From: a bacterium
GTDB taxonomy: Bacteria; Orphanbacterota; Orphanbacteria; Orphanbacterales; Orphanbacteraceae
Reading direction: 5' to 3'
Length of the DNA: 64,000 nucleotides
NCBI GenBank assembly: GCA_025782575.1
Contig: JALGYY010000035.1
Coordinates: forward strand, 146,670-210,669
Position 1 is the first letter of the stretch. Every line of letters starts with the position of its first letter. This document shows, one piece after another, positions 17,785 to 27,849 of the stretch. The position numbers and the translations under genes are program-made. The notes under the pieces were generated by a model. That model searched no databases, was not told the DNA's origin, and saw only the letters and a list, made by a program, of their open reading frames with translations.

Positions 17785-19671
17785 TTGCCCGATCCGGAGA
17801 CAACGGTGGTCCGGTGGGACGCCCTCACCTATGACGGAAGCGCACCCGGCCGGAATACACCTTCCCTTCACATCTATTTAAGACCGGTGAGCCGGGAGGG
17901 CGATATCCCCCACGCCGCACGCCGTCTTTTTCAAGATCTGATATCTCACTTCTATTCGGGTCCCCCTTTTCTCACACCCGCCGAAAAACTCCGTGACACT
18001 GTCGGCCACGCGCTCGAGCATGGGAATCGTGCATCCGGCCGGGACTCTCTCGACCAGCTCCATATGGGTGTGGCGATTCTGGACCGGGCATCGGGCGAAC
18101 TCCATATCTACAGGAGTGGTGATGTCCGCCTGCACGTCGCCGGGCGTCCGACGGAGAGCGGCTCACCCGGTGGATTCGAGCGCATTAACCTCGGCCTCGC
18201 CTCTCACGCGACGATCGTAGACGGGTCTGCACCCCAGGATGCGTTCCCGGGATCTCCCGGGGCGGGGGAGAGGCTCATCGTGGACGGCCGAACGCTGGGG
18301 CTCGGGATACGGATCGGCGACGACACGGAAACGACCGGGCATGTAACTCCGACGACGCCGGATCTTGCCGACGTGGCCATCGCAGAAGCTGTCCTGGATT
18401 CTCCCGCCCGGAACTCGCCGAGTGAGGTCACACCGTTGATCGATCCGGAAGAGGCTCATGATCCGCCTCCCCATCTCGATCTCCCTGATGGGGAACGTTC
18501 ACCGGGACTCCCGCTCCTACCGGTCGCCGTAGTGGCCCTTATTTTCATGATCGCGGTCTTCTGGCGCGATCCGGCGGATCAGAATCGGCCTGCCGAAGTC
18601 GATAACGCCCCCATCCTTGCGGGAACGGCGCCGGCCACAACGGCGACCCTGCCCGATGGGGCCCCCGTCAGGAATCCGGGTCCTCACCCCGAGGCGGGAT
18701 CGATCGCATGGACTTTTCACGCGGATGCCGCTGTCACTTCATCGCCACTTCTTCTCGGTAACGAAGTCTTCGTGGGGAGCCGTGACGGCCATCTCTATGC
18801 GCTCAATCGCTATAACGGAAGTGTGATGTGGAAAGTGGCCGGACCGGGCGGCGTAGGATCATCGCCCACAACAGGGGCCGGAAAAATCTATTTCGGTGAA
18901 TATGGCGGCGCTCTTGTCGCTGTCGATGCCGCGAGCGGAACGGAATCGTGGCGATTCTCTACAGGGGGGAAGATCGTCTCGTCGCCGCACTACGCTGACG
19001 GGGTTGTCTACGTCGGCTCCTTCGACAAGCATCTCTATGCCCTGAACGCCGAAACCGGCGATGAACTCTGGCACTATCTGACGGGTGACGCGATCTGGTC
19101 GTCCCCCCGCAGCACCAGCGACCTCGTCTTCATCGGATCTCTGGACCGCTCCCTTTACGCGGTGAGGCGGAGCGACGGCAAGCTGGTCTGGAGGCAACGG
19201 ACGGGCGGCCCCTTCTACTCCTCACCAGCGATCAGCGGCGATGAACTCTTCATCGGCTCGCGGGACGGCACCCTCTACAAGCTGAGCGCGTCCACCGGCG
19301 AGATCCTCTGGAAGACAAAGGTCAGCGAATCGATCCATTCGACTGCGGCCGTTACTGACGATCGCGTTATCATCGGCGCGGAAGAAGGAACGATTATCTG
19401 CGTCTCCCGGGCGACCGGCGAGCCTTTCTGGAGCTTTCCTACAGGAGCTCGCGTGCCGTCCAGCCCCGCCCTGGGCCCGAATACCGTCTTTGCCGGCTCC
19501 TACGACCAGTATCTGTACGCCCTCGACCTCGAATCCGGCCATCCCCTCTGGCGGACCGATCTGGCAGGCTCCATCTACTCGAGCCCCCGGATCGGCTCGG
19601 ATCGGCTTTTCGTCGGCACAAACCAGGGCCGGCTCGTCGCGCTGAACCTCGGTTCCACCGGGGCGCCTTGA
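17785..19671 (+). CDS. Membrane protein: PP2C-like N-terminal domain, one TM segment, PQQ/BamB-type beta-propeller
   Basis: A 628-residue protein in three parts. Residues about 1-160 have the layout of a PP2C (PPM) phosphatase (AARRLFQDL, then a helix, then HMGVAILDRASGELHIYRSGD), but the metal-binding aspartate motifs are not visible, so it may be inactive. A single membrane segment lies at about 237-255 (LLPVAVVALIFMIAVFW). From about 310 on there are seven or eight repeats of the type LYALNAETGDELW, a PQQ-like/BamB-type propeller. The start is TTG 17785 after AGGAGGAGG. The propeller would face the periplasm if the N-terminus is cytoplasmic. Function unknown. Confidence 0.7.
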   Translation: MPDPETTVVRWDALTYDGSAPGRNTPSLHIYLRPVSREGDIPHAARRLFQDLISHFYSGPPFLTPAEKLRDTVGHALEHGNRASGRDSLDQLHMGVAILDRASGELHIYRSGDVRLHVAGRPTESGSPGGFERINLGLASHATIVDGSAPQDAFPGSPGAGERLIVDGRTLGLGIRIGDDTETTGHVTPTTPDLADVAIAEAVLDSPARNSPSEVTPLIDPEEAHDPPPHLDLPDGERSPGLPLLPVAVVALIFMIAVFWRDPADQNRPAEVDNAPILAGTAPATTATLPDGAPVRNPGPHPEAGSIAWTFHADAAVTSSPLLLGNEVFVGSRDGHLYALNRYNGSVMWKVAGPGGVGSSPTTGAGKIYFGEYGGALVAVDAASGTESWRFSTGGKIVSSPHYADGVVYVGSFDKHLYALNAETGDELWHYLTGDAIWSSPRSTSDLVFIGSLDRSLYAVRRSDGKLVWRQRTGGPFYSSPAISGDELFIGSRDGTLYKLSASTGEILWKTKVSESIHSTAAVTDDRVIIGAEEGTIICVSRATGEPFWSFPTGARVPSSPALGPNTVFAGSYDQYLYALDLESGHPLWRTDLAGSIYSSPRIGSDRLFVGTNQGRLVALNLGSTGAP

Positions 19672-19697
19672 CAGCAATCCCAACCCATTGCTATGTA
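19668..19697 (+). promoter_or_regulatory. Probable secA promoter
   Basis: TTGACA (19668-19673) overlaps the last codon of the upstream gene and is followed, after 18 bases, by TATGTA (19692-19697). The -10 is weak. The secA ATG is 56 bases further on. Confidence 0.45.
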
Positions 19698-19752
19698 TTA
19701 CTGTTTGGGCTGCTGAAGCTCCGAAGAGTCACACACTGACGGGGAAACAAGA

Positions 19753-22743
19753 ATGCTCGGAAAACTGATCACCAGATTCATCGGCACAAAAAACGAGCGG
19801 GAGGTCAAGCGACTTCAGCCGGATGTCGAGGAAATCAACCGCCATGAGGAATCTTACCAGGCACTTTCGGATGAAGAGCTGAAAGCGAAGACTGATGAAT
19901 TCCGCCGCCGCCTCGCCGACGGTGAGACGGTTGAAGACATCAAGTATGAGGCATTCGGGGTCGTAAAGAACGCTTGCCGCCGTCTTATGGGAGAGTCCTG
20001 GGCGGTCTGCGACATCAAGACCGAGTGGAACATGATTCCCTATGACGTTCAACTCGTAGGCGGACTGTTTCTCCACGAGGGGAAGATCACGGAGATGGCG
20101 ACCGGCGAGGGTAAGACCCTCGTCGCCACAATGCCGGTCTACCTGAACGCTCTCTCGGGAAATGGGGTTCACCTCGTAACAGTGAACGACTACCTGGCCC
20201 GGCGTGACCGTGAATGGGTGGGCCGGATCTACGAATATCTCGGTCTTACGGTAGGGTGCATTCAGCATGACATGGATCCTCCCATGCGGAAGGGTATTTA
20301 CGACTGCGACATCACATACGGCACGAATAACGAGTTCGGCTTCGACTATCTTCGGGACAACATGGCGACCCGCGCAGAGTACCGCGTACAGCGAGGGTTT
20401 CACTACGCCATCGTCGACGAAGTGGACTCAGTCCTGATTGATGAGGCCCGGACACCTCTTATCATCTCCGGCCCCGTGGCCGACTCCTCCCATCAACAGT
20501 TCGCGAAAGTTCAGGGACCGGTCAAGACACTCGTGCGACGCCAGACAGAAATCGTAACGGAGTTCGCCCGCGAGGCGGAGAAGCTGCTTGCCAGCGGCGA
20601 TGAAGATGATGCCTACGCCGCGGGAATCAAACTCTCTCAGGTGAAGCGAGGATCGCCCAAGAACAAGCGACTCATGAAAGTGCAGCAGGAAACGGGTGTC
20701 AAAAGGCTGATGGCCCGTGTGGAAGCGGACTTCATGCGGGATAAGAGACTCAACGATCTCGACGAGGACCTCTTCTACGCAATGGACGAGAAGGCGAACA
20801 ACGTCGACCTCACCGAGAGAGGCAGGCAGTTCCTCTCCCCGAATGATCCGGAGCATTTCACCATTCCGAACATCGCAGAGGAAATGACCGCGATCGATGC
20901 GGATGAAAGCTTGAGCAGTACGGAAAAGACGGCGGCGAAAGAAGAGACCCAGAAGGTCTTCATCGAACGGAATGAGGGCATTCATAACATCCGCCAGCTT
21001 CTGAAAGCGTACTCCCTTTTCGAAAAAGACGTGGACTACGTCGTGCAGGACGGCAAGGTGATGATCGTCGACGAATTCACCGGCCGGCTGATGCCGGGAC
21101 GGCGGTTTTCCGATGGGCTCCACCAGGCGCTGGAAGCGAAAGAAGGCGTCACCATCGAGCGGGAGACACAGACGTTTGCCACGATTACTCTTCAGAATTT
21201 CTTTCGAATGTACGACAAGCTCTCCGGCATGACCGGAACAGCCGAGACGGAAGCGACGGAATTCTACGAGATCTACAAGCTCGATGTCGTGGTGATTCCT
21301 ACCAATGTACCTGTCGTGCGGGCCGACCATCACGACGTGATCTACAAGACGAGGCGGGAGAAAATGAACGCCATCGTCGAAGATGTCGCCGATTGTTACA
21401 AAAAAGGCCAGCCGGTTCTTGTCGGCACGGTTTCGGTGGAGTCATCCGAAATGATATCCCGCATTCTGAAGAGAATGAAAGTTCCCCACTCGGTTCTGAA
21501 CGCCAAGAACCACCAGGGGGAAGCGGAAATCGTGCGACGGGCCGGGGAGGAGCGGTCGGTTACGATCGCCACCAACATGGCGGGCCGCGGAACCGACATC
21601 AAGCTGGGGCCCGGCACGATCGAGGCAGGCGGTCTCCATATTATCGGCACGGAACGCCATGAGAGCCGCCGGATCGACCGCCAGCTCCGGGGACGTTCCG
21701 GCAGGCAGGGTGATCCCGGTTCCAGCCGGTTCTACCTCTCCCTCGAAGACGATCTGATGCGCCTGTTCGCCCCCGAGCGTATTGCGGGCGTGATGGACAA
21801 GATCGGTTTGCAGGAGGGTGAGGTCATTGAACATCCTCTTATCAGCAAGGCGATCGAGCGGGCGCAGAAAAAAGTAGAAGCCCACAACTTCGAGATTCGA
21901 AAACACCTGCTTAAATACGATGATGTCATGAATCAGCAGCGGGAGGTGATCTACTCCCGTCGAAGCCTTATTCTGGAAGCGGGTGATCTCTCCGAAGAGA
22001 TCGATGAGACAATCTCTGATCTATTGAACGAAGAGCTGGATTCCCATCTGGGGCTCGGAGAATACGCCGAGGACTGGGATCTCCCGGCGTTGCGACAGAA
22101 CATGAGTGAAATCTTTCTGGATTCTCTCGAACTCCCCATTCTGGGGGAGGATAAGCCCGACAAAGAAGAGGTGAGAGAGGCGATTATCGATCATGTGCGC
22201 ACCCTCTATCGAACCAGGCGCCATGAAAGACTCGCCATGCTCGAGGAGAGAAACATTCCCGAAATGGCGCTTTTGGATTTCGAGAGGGGAGCTCTTCTCT
22301 CGAAGCTCGATGATATCTGGAAGGACCACCTGTATGAGTTGGACGGTGTGAAATCGGGGATCGGTCTCCGGGCTTACGGGCAGAAGGATCCGCTCCTGGA
22401 GTACAAGAGCGAGGCGTTTTCTCTCTTTCAGGAGATGATCTCGAGGATCGACCGAGAATCGATCCAGATGTTAATGATGCCGCTCACTCTCAGGCAGGAG
22501 CCACGAAGACGCCAGGCGCCTCCGCTTCGGCTCAGGGAATCTCACGATTCGATGTCCGCCATGAGCGGCGCCGCCACCCAGGGGGGAGGGGGTAGACGGC
22601 AGGCTGCGGGAGCCCGGGGCCGTTCAGCCGGAGCGCAGCCGCAGAGAGCGACCCCAGCCCAGCGAACCACCCGAAAAGTGGGCAGAAACGAGCCGTGTCC
22701 CTGCGGTAGTGGGAAGAAATTCAAGGCGTGCTGTGGAAAATAG
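19753..22743 (+). CDS. secA: Preprotein translocase ATPase SecA
   Basis: The motor of the Sec system, which drives unfolded proteins through SecYEG. At 996 residues it is slightly long. It has the Walker A MATGEGKTLVATM, the DEVDSVLIDEARTPLIISG Walker B segment, and TNMAGRGTDIKLGPG and GRSGRQGDPG in the second helicase domain. The C-terminus is a low-complexity linker, then the zinc-binding SEC-C motif CPCGSGKKFKACC. A loop of about 90 residues after residue 245 is charged and longer than in E. coli, as in many FCB bacteria. It appears to be monocistronic. Confidence 0.98.
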   Translation: MLGKLITRFIGTKNEREVKRLQPDVEEINRHEESYQALSDEELKAKTDEFRRRLADGETVEDIKYEAFGVVKNACRRLMGESWAVCDIKTEWNMIPYDVQLVGGLFLHEGKITEMATGEGKTLVATMPVYLNALSGNGVHLVTVNDYLARRDREWVGRIYEYLGLTVGCIQHDMDPPMRKGIYDCDITYGTNNEFGFDYLRDNMATRAEYRVQRGFHYAIVDEVDSVLIDEARTPLIISGPVADSSHQQFAKVQGPVKTLVRRQTEIVTEFAREAEKLLASGDEDDAYAAGIKLSQVKRGSPKNKRLMKVQQETGVKRLMARVEADFMRDKRLNDLDEDLFYAMDEKANNVDLTERGRQFLSPNDPEHFTIPNIAEEMTAIDADESLSSTEKTAAKEETQKVFIERNEGIHNIRQLLKAYSLFEKDVDYVVQDGKVMIVDEFTGRLMPGRRFSDGLHQALEAKEGVTIERETQTFATITLQNFFRMYDKLSGMTGTAETEATEFYEIYKLDVVVIPTNVPVVRADHHDVIYKTRREKMNAIVEDVADCYKKGQPVLVGTVSVESSEMISRILKRMKVPHSVLNAKNHQGEAEIVRRAGEERSVTIATNMAGRGTDIKLGPGTIEAGGLHIIGTERHESRRIDRQLRGRSGRQGDPGSSRFYLSLEDDLMRLFAPERIAGVMDKIGLQEGEVIEHPLISKAIERAQKKVEAHNFEIRKHLLKYDDVMNQQREVIYSRRSLILEAGDLSEEIDETISDLLNEELDSHLGLGEYAEDWDLPALRQNMSEIFLDSLELPILGEDKPDKEEVREAIIDHVRTLYRTRRHERLAMLEERNIPEMALLDFERGALLSKLDDIWKDHLYELDGVKSGIGLRAYGQKDPLLEYKSEAFSLFQEMISRIDRESIQMLMMPLTLRQEPRRRQAPPLRLRESHDSMSAMSGAATQGGGGRRQAAGARGRSAGAQPQRATPAQRTTRKVGRNEPCPCGSGKKFKACCGK

Positions 22744-22755
22744 GGTTGCGTCCCA

Positions 22756-22780
22756 CGGGGAATGTGCTTAGATTTCCCCG
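22756..22780 (+). other. Hairpin after secA
   Basis: CGGGGAA (22756-22762) pairs with TTCCCCG (22774-22780) around an 11-base loop, 13 bases after the secA stop. No T run follows. It may help end secA transcription or sit in the leader of the next gene. Confidence 0.35.
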
Positions 22781-22814
22781 CTATTGAGCCGTGTATTGTT
22801 CCGGAAGGGCCAGA

Positions 22815-23234
22815 ATGCAGAACGAACATCTCGATCGAGACCTTATGGAGCTGCTCCTTCGCCTGACGGGAGGGGAGCCGGAAACGCTTCTCGACGCCTT
22901 CCAGAGCGGAACCAGCCTGGAGTGCTACTGCGAAATCCTTGACCGGGCCGGCGAAAGCACTCCGGTAAGCCGGCGAATCATGCTGAGAGAGGAGAGACTC
23001 GCTCTCCCCGACGGTGTAGAGCCTCTTCTGATCGAGCTGCAGGAGCTGGGCCTTCTGCCGCCACCTGTCGCCGAGAAGCTGATCGATCGCTTTCAGGAGA
23101 GCGGCACAGAGCTCGTACCGCGAGAAGAGGCGGTCAGCCTCGCCTCGCTCATCCTTCGGACCGAGTTTTCTGAAGGACTCCGCGGAAACCACCTCATGCT
23201 CGAGGGTCTCGGCAGTGATATGACCGCTCATTAG
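22815..23234 (+). CDS. Smg-like (DUF494 family) protein
   Basis: A 139-residue acidic protein. Residues about 60-125 resemble the Smg/DUF494 family: an R-x-L start, LLIELQELGLLPPPVAEKLIDRFQES and a helical tail. Smg genes usually sit between dprA and topA; here the gene directly precedes topA, which supports the call, though dprA is absent. The start is ATG 22815 after GGAAGGG; an earlier in-frame ATG at 22791 has no ribosome binding site. Biochemical function is not established. The similarity is by eye and the N-terminal half is divergent. Confidence 0.6.
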   Translation: MQNEHLDRDLMELLLRLTGGEPETLLDAFQSGTSLECYCEILDRAGESTPVSRRIMLREERLALPDGVEPLLIELQELGLLPPPVAEKLIDRFQESGTELVPREEAVSLASLILRTEFSEGLRGNHLMLEGLGSDMTAH

Positions 23235-23321
23235 AAGAGCGATTAAAGATTTTGCGTCAATCTACCGAATAATGGCGGGAATCGAACAAATTCAGTCCAT
23301 TGTCATCTTGAGGGAAATTCG

Positions 23322-25562
23322 ATGGCCAAATCCTTAGTGATCGTCGAGTCACCGGCGAAAGCGCGAACGATCAATAAATTTCTCGGCAAAGACTTTGTCG
23401 TCAAAGCCTCTATGGGGCATGTCCGGGATCTTCCGAAGCGCGAACTCGGCGTCGATCTGGAGAAACGTTTCGAACCCAAATACATCATTATTCGGGGGAA
23501 GGGAAAGGTTCTTCAGGAGATCAAGAAGGCAGCCAAGAAGGCCGACCACATCTACCTGGCTCCTGACTTCGACAGGGAAGGGGAGGCGATCGCCTTCCAT
23601 CTCGCGGCGTACCTGGGTGACAACGGCGGCTCGGCCAAGATCAAGCGCATCCTCTTCAATGAGATCACGGAGCGGGCGATCAAAGAGGCGATCGAGAATC
23701 CCAGGGAAATCGACTCGATGAAAGTGAACGCTCAGCAGGCCCGACGCGTTCTGGACCGGCTCGTAGGCTATCTTATTTCACCGCTTCTCTGGAAGGCGAT
23801 CTACAGGGGAACGAGCGCGGGCCGTGTACAGTCGGTTGCGCTTCGCATCATTTGCGAGCGGGAAGAGGAAATCGAGAAATTCAAAGCTGTCGAATTCTGG
23901 ACGATTGACGGGCAGTTTACGGCAGACGCAAACGAAGAATTCACGGCGTCCCTCTCCGAAATCGACGGTAAAAAGGTAAAGATCGATACGGGCGAGCAGG
24001 CGGAAAAAATTGCATCCGATCTGCCGGGCCGGGAATGGTCGATCGCCAAAGTGGAAAAAAAGGTTCGCCGCCGGAAGCCTTCAGCCCCATTTATCACATC
24101 CACGCTTCAGCAGGAAGCGGCCAAGCGCTATCACTACTCCGCCCGGAAGACCATGCAGGTAGCCCAGTCGCTCTATGAAGGCATCGAGTTGTCCGAAGAG
24201 GGGCCTGTCGGTCTCATCACCTACATGAGAACTGATTCCACACGAATCGCCGATGAAGCGATCGAAGATGTGCGGGGATGGATCAGCGAAAATTACGGTC
24301 CCGACGAGATCCCGGCCAAACCTAATATCTACAAGATGAAGAAGAACGCGCAGGATGCACACGAAGCGATCAGGCCCACCACTACCGGGCGATCTCCTTC
24401 AGTCCTCAAGAAAGATCTGACTCGGGACCAGCTTCGCATATATGAGTTGATCTGGAGTCGGTTCGTATCAAGTCAGATGAAGCCGGCCGTATACGATCAG
24501 ACGGCTGTCCATATAACCGCCGGACCGTATCTTTTCCGAGCGAATGGGTCTGTCATTCGTGAACTCGGTTTCCTGAGAGCATTCCAGGAGACATCCGACG
24601 ACTCCGGCAAGGATCGCCTGCTCCCCAGGACCGAAAAGGGGGAGAAGGCGAATCTTGGTGAGATCAAACAGGATCAGCATTTCACCCAGCCTCCGCCGCG
24701 ATTTACGGACGCCAGCCTAGTCAAAGAGCTGGAAGCGAACGGCATCGGGCGACCGAGCACGTACGCGTCGATCACGAGCACGCTCATCGACCGCAAGTAT
24801 ATTCTGCGGGATAAGCAGCGCTTCGAGCCGACCGAACTGGGGCGAGATGTCCTGAGGTATCTCCTTGCCGGGTTCGACAATATATTTAATGTCAAATTTA
24901 CTGCCCACATGGAAGATGACCTCGACAAGATCGAAGAGGGGATCGACGAGTGGCAGGACATTGTGCAGGAATTCTATGACCGCTTCAAAAAGGACCTGAA
25001 AGAATTCGACCAGAAGTCTGCCGAGCTGAAAGAGGCGCTGCAGAAGAAGACCGACATCAAATGTGAGAAGTGCGGCGAGCCGATGGTCGAGCGTTGGGGA
25101 CGGAACGGTAAGTTCCTCGCGTGCAGCGGATACCCCGACTGCAAGAGTACCAAACCGATCGAGGGCGATGAGCCTGAGCCGACCGGCGAGAAGTGCGACA
25201 AGTGCGAAGGGGACATGATCATTAAGACCGGGCGATTCGGCCGGTTTCTGGCATGCTCGAACTACCCGGAGTGCAAGAACACCCGCTCCATACCGGTTGG
25301 TGTCAAGTGCCCCCGTGAAGGGTGTGGGGGGGATCTCACAGAAAAGCGCACACGGGGAAGCAAGATCTTCTACGGGTGCGACAATTACCCGAAGTGCAAC
25401 TTCGCGGTCTGGACCAAACCGGTCAACGAGAAATGCGATGAATGCGGGTTCCCGGTAATGATGGAAAAGCAGACGAAGGCACGCGGCTCTTTCCTCGAAT
25501 GCGCCGATTCATCCTGCAAAGCGAAGAAGAACGCGGTGGAGCAGCCCGTCGAGACGAGCTGA
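23322..25562 (+). CDS. topA: DNA topoisomerase I
   Basis: A type IA topoisomerase that relaxes negative supercoils. The 746-residue protein has the Toprim domain first (LVIVESPAKARTINKFLG, with DFDREGEAIAFHL). The active-site tyrosine lies in YMRTDSTRIADEA, and the RPSTYASI motif follows. The C-terminus has four CxxC-type zinc ribbons (from about residue 578: CEKCGEPM, CDKCEGDM, CPREGCGGDL, CDECGFPV). The start is ATG 23322 with GAGGG upstream. It heads the topA-trmFO-xerC-hslV-hslU run. Confidence 0.98.
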   Translation: MAKSLVIVESPAKARTINKFLGKDFVVKASMGHVRDLPKRELGVDLEKRFEPKYIIIRGKGKVLQEIKKAAKKADHIYLAPDFDREGEAIAFHLAAYLGDNGGSAKIKRILFNEITERAIKEAIENPREIDSMKVNAQQARRVLDRLVGYLISPLLWKAIYRGTSAGRVQSVALRIICEREEEIEKFKAVEFWTIDGQFTADANEEFTASLSEIDGKKVKIDTGEQAEKIASDLPGREWSIAKVEKKVRRRKPSAPFITSTLQQEAAKRYHYSARKTMQVAQSLYEGIELSEEGPVGLITYMRTDSTRIADEAIEDVRGWISENYGPDEIPAKPNIYKMKKNAQDAHEAIRPTTTGRSPSVLKKDLTRDQLRIYELIWSRFVSSQMKPAVYDQTAVHITAGPYLFRANGSVIRELGFLRAFQETSDDSGKDRLLPRTEKGEKANLGEIKQDQHFTQPPPRFTDASLVKELEANGIGRPSTYASITSTLIDRKYILRDKQRFEPTELGRDVLRYLLAGFDNIFNVKFTAHMEDDLDKIEEGIDEWQDIVQEFYDRFKKDLKEFDQKSAELKEALQKKTDIKCEKCGEPMVERWGRNGKFLACSGYPDCKSTKPIEGDEPEPTGEKCDKCEGDMIIKTGRFGRFLACSNYPECKNTRSIPVGVKCPREGCGGDLTEKRTRGSKIFYGCDNYPKCNFAVWTKPVNEKCDECGFPVMMEKQTKARGSFLECADSSCKAKKNAVEQPVETS

Positions 25563-25584
25563 ACCTGGCGGACCACTCCCATAA

Positions 25585-26910
25585 ATGAACGATTCAGAGA
25601 ACAAACCGGTCACGATCATCGGCGGGGGACTCGCCGGAAGCGAAGCAGCCTGGCAGCTCGCAGAGAAGGGGATCAAAACCTGTCTCTACGAAATGCGGCC
25701 CGAACGTTCCACAGAGGCACACGAGACAGACCTCCTTGGTGAACTCGTCTGCTCGAACTCGTTCAAGTCCGACCTCCTTCCCTCCGCACCGGCCATCCTG
25801 AAGAGCGAAATGCGACAACTCGGCTCGCTGATTATCGAAGCGGCCGACAAAGCCCGGGTTCCCGCCGGTTCCGCGCTGGCTGTCGATCGTGATCTCTTCG
25901 CCCGATTCATCACCAAGCGGATCGAAGGGCATCCGCTCATCACAATCGCCCGGGAGGAAGTAACGACACTCCCCGTCGCCGGCCATGTGATCATCGCCAG
26001 CGGTCCCCTCACGTCATCGGCGCTCGCCGGCGCCCTCGCGAAGCTCGCCGGTGAACATCGCCTCTATTTCTATGACGCCATTTCTCCCGTCCTCAGTGAA
26101 GAATCGCTCGATAGAAATATCATCTATGCCGCATCCAGGTATGGAAAGGGGGGTGGTGACGACTATCTGAACATTCCCCTTACCGCTGAGGAGTACGACG
26201 GGATGATCGATGGGATGGCCGCCGCCGATCTCTATCCGCTCCACGAATTCGAAACATCGATATTCTTTGACGCTTGCCTGCCCATTGAAGAACTGGCCCG
26301 AAGAGGGCGGGACACTCCTCGGTTCGGCCCCATGAAACCGGTCGGCCTTCCCAACCCCGAGACGGGAGAGATCCCACACGCCGTCATCCAACTCCGAAAA
26401 GAGAACCGAGAGGGGACGTCTTACAATCTAGTAGGCTGCCAGACACGCATGCGACAGGGGGAACAGAAGCGGATTTTTCGCTCACTCCCCGGACTCGCCC
26501 GGGCGGAGTTCCTCCGATACGGCAGCCTTCACAGGAATACCTATCTCTGCTCGCCGAAGATCCTCGGTTCACGCCTCCAGTTTCTGGCTGATCCTAGAAT
26601 CCGACTGGCGGGACAGATCACGGGAGTAGAGGGGTATCTGGAATCGACGGCCATGGGGATGGTCGCCGCGATCGAAACCGCTCGAGACATTCGCCGAAAG
26701 GCTCCGGTCCCCTGGCCCCGTGAAACGGCGTTCGGTGCACTGCTCCGCTACATCGCCGAGGCCGACCCGGAAGACTTTCAGCCCACCAACATCAATTTCG
26801 GCCTCTTCCCGAGACTATCCGGTAAGAAGAGGCGGAAGCGGGATAGAAACCGGCTGGTTCATGAGCGGGCGATCGGCGCTTTCGAGATGATGCTCTCCAA
26901 GACCCGGTGA
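25585..26910 (+). CDS. trmFO: Folate-dependent tRNA (uracil-54-C5)-methyltransferase TrmFO
   Basis: Makes ribothymidine at position 54 of tRNA using methylenetetrahydrofolate and FADH2. The 441-residue protein has the N-terminal FAD loop GGGLAGSEAAWQLAEKG, ELVCSNSFKSD, and the mid-protein FDACLPIEELARRGRDTPRFGPMKPVG region. GYLESTAMG and NINFGLFP close it. All are family hallmarks. It lies 22 bases after topA; this order is widespread in Firmicutes and other phyla. Confidence 0.97.
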   Translation: MNDSENKPVTIIGGGLAGSEAAWQLAEKGIKTCLYEMRPERSTEAHETDLLGELVCSNSFKSDLLPSAPAILKSEMRQLGSLIIEAADKARVPAGSALAVDRDLFARFITKRIEGHPLITIAREEVTTLPVAGHVIIASGPLTSSALAGALAKLAGEHRLYFYDAISPVLSEESLDRNIIYAASRYGKGGGDDYLNIPLTAEEYDGMIDGMAAADLYPLHEFETSIFFDACLPIEELARRGRDTPRFGPMKPVGLPNPETGEIPHAVIQLRKENREGTSYNLVGCQTRMRQGEQKRIFRSLPGLARAEFLRYGSLHRNTYLCSPKILGSRLQFLADPRIRLAGQITGVEGYLESTAMGMVAAIETARDIRRKAPVPWPRETAFGALLRYIAEADPEDFQPTNINFGLFPRLSGKKRRKRDRNRLVHERAIGAFEMMLSKTR

Positions 26911-26952
26911 CGAAGGCCTTCCCTTGCGGTACCATGGCCGGCGGAGGGTCGT

Positions 26953-27843
26953 ATGCACCGGGCCATCAATATCTTTCTGAAGAGAATCGTCACTCGCCGT
27001 TATTCGGAGCGAACCATCGACACGTACCGGCGGGGGCTCGACAGGTTTCTCGCATTCGCGGCGGAGGAACTGGGTGAGGAGATGCCGGACGTTCGTTCCA
27101 TCACGCCTGAACTCGTCCGCGCCTGGCTCGCCCATCTCTACGACGCCGGTTACGCCCGCGCCACGAGAGCGAGATATCTCGCCACCCTCAAATCCTTCTT
27201 CAAGGAGATCCACAGGGATGAGCGGATTGACACTAATCCGGCCGCCCTTGTATCGTTCCCGAAAGCCGAAAAGCGGCTCCCCCGATTTCTTTCGGAAAGC
27301 GAAGTCAGCAGCCTGGTCACCATGCCGGACGGACCGGCGGCTGCCCGCGATCTCGCACTGATTGAGCTGATCTACGGAGCGGGAATCCGGCTTGCGGAAG
27401 CCCATGGACTTGACGTTTCCGATGTGAAGCTCAGCCGGAGAGAGATTCGGGTGATCGGAAAAGGGAACCGGGAACGCATTGTACCGGTGGGAGAAGAGGC
27501 AATTCGAGCGCTCAGGATCTATCTCGCCTCGCGCGAAGAGAGTGGGCCCGCTTTCGCGCCGGAATCATCGACGCCGTTATTCCTGAACCGATCGGCAGGT
27601 AGGTTATCGCGGAGGGGGATTCAGCGTCGGGTCGGGAAGTACCTCAGCCGCGTGGCACCGGGGCTCTCCGTTCATTCGCTCCGGCATTCATTTGCTACAC
27701 ACCTGCTCGAGGCGGGAGCCGATCTTCGGGCTGTTCAGGAACTGCTCGGTCACAGACACTTATCGAGTACGCAGCGGTATACACACGTGACTGCCGGGCG
27801 GCTCATCAAGGTCTACAGGCGATCACACCCGCGGGGAGACTGA
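26953..27843 (+). CDS. xerC: Site-specific tyrosine recombinase XerC/XerD type
   Basis: A 296-residue recombinase that would resolve chromosome dimers at dif. The N-terminal SAM-like domain is followed by the catalytic domain with all residues present: R146, K170, H241, R244 (HSLRH), H267 (LLGHRH) and the nucleophile Y276. GGAGGG precedes ATG 26953. Its place between trmFO and hslV is the classical xerC position in Firmicutes codY operons, hence the symbol; sequence alone cannot separate XerC from XerD. A second Xer gene is expected elsewhere. Confidence 0.93.
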   Translation: MHRAINIFLKRIVTRRYSERTIDTYRRGLDRFLAFAAEELGEEMPDVRSITPELVRAWLAHLYDAGYARATRARYLATLKSFFKEIHRDERIDTNPAALVSFPKAEKRLPRFLSESEVSSLVTMPDGPAAARDLALIELIYGAGIRLAEAHGLDVSDVKLSRREIRVIGKGNRERIVPVGEEAIRALRIYLASREESGPAFAPESSTPLFLNRSAGRLSRRGIQRRVGKYLSRVAPGLSVHSLRHSFATHLLEAGADLRAVQELLGHRHLSSTQRYTHVTAGRLIKVYRRSHPRGD

Positions 27844-27849
27844 ATCGAA

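Noticed and set aside
20428-21333. A 301-codon minus-strand frame inside secA
   Set aside because: Antisense shadow of secA with no family features or ribosome binding site.
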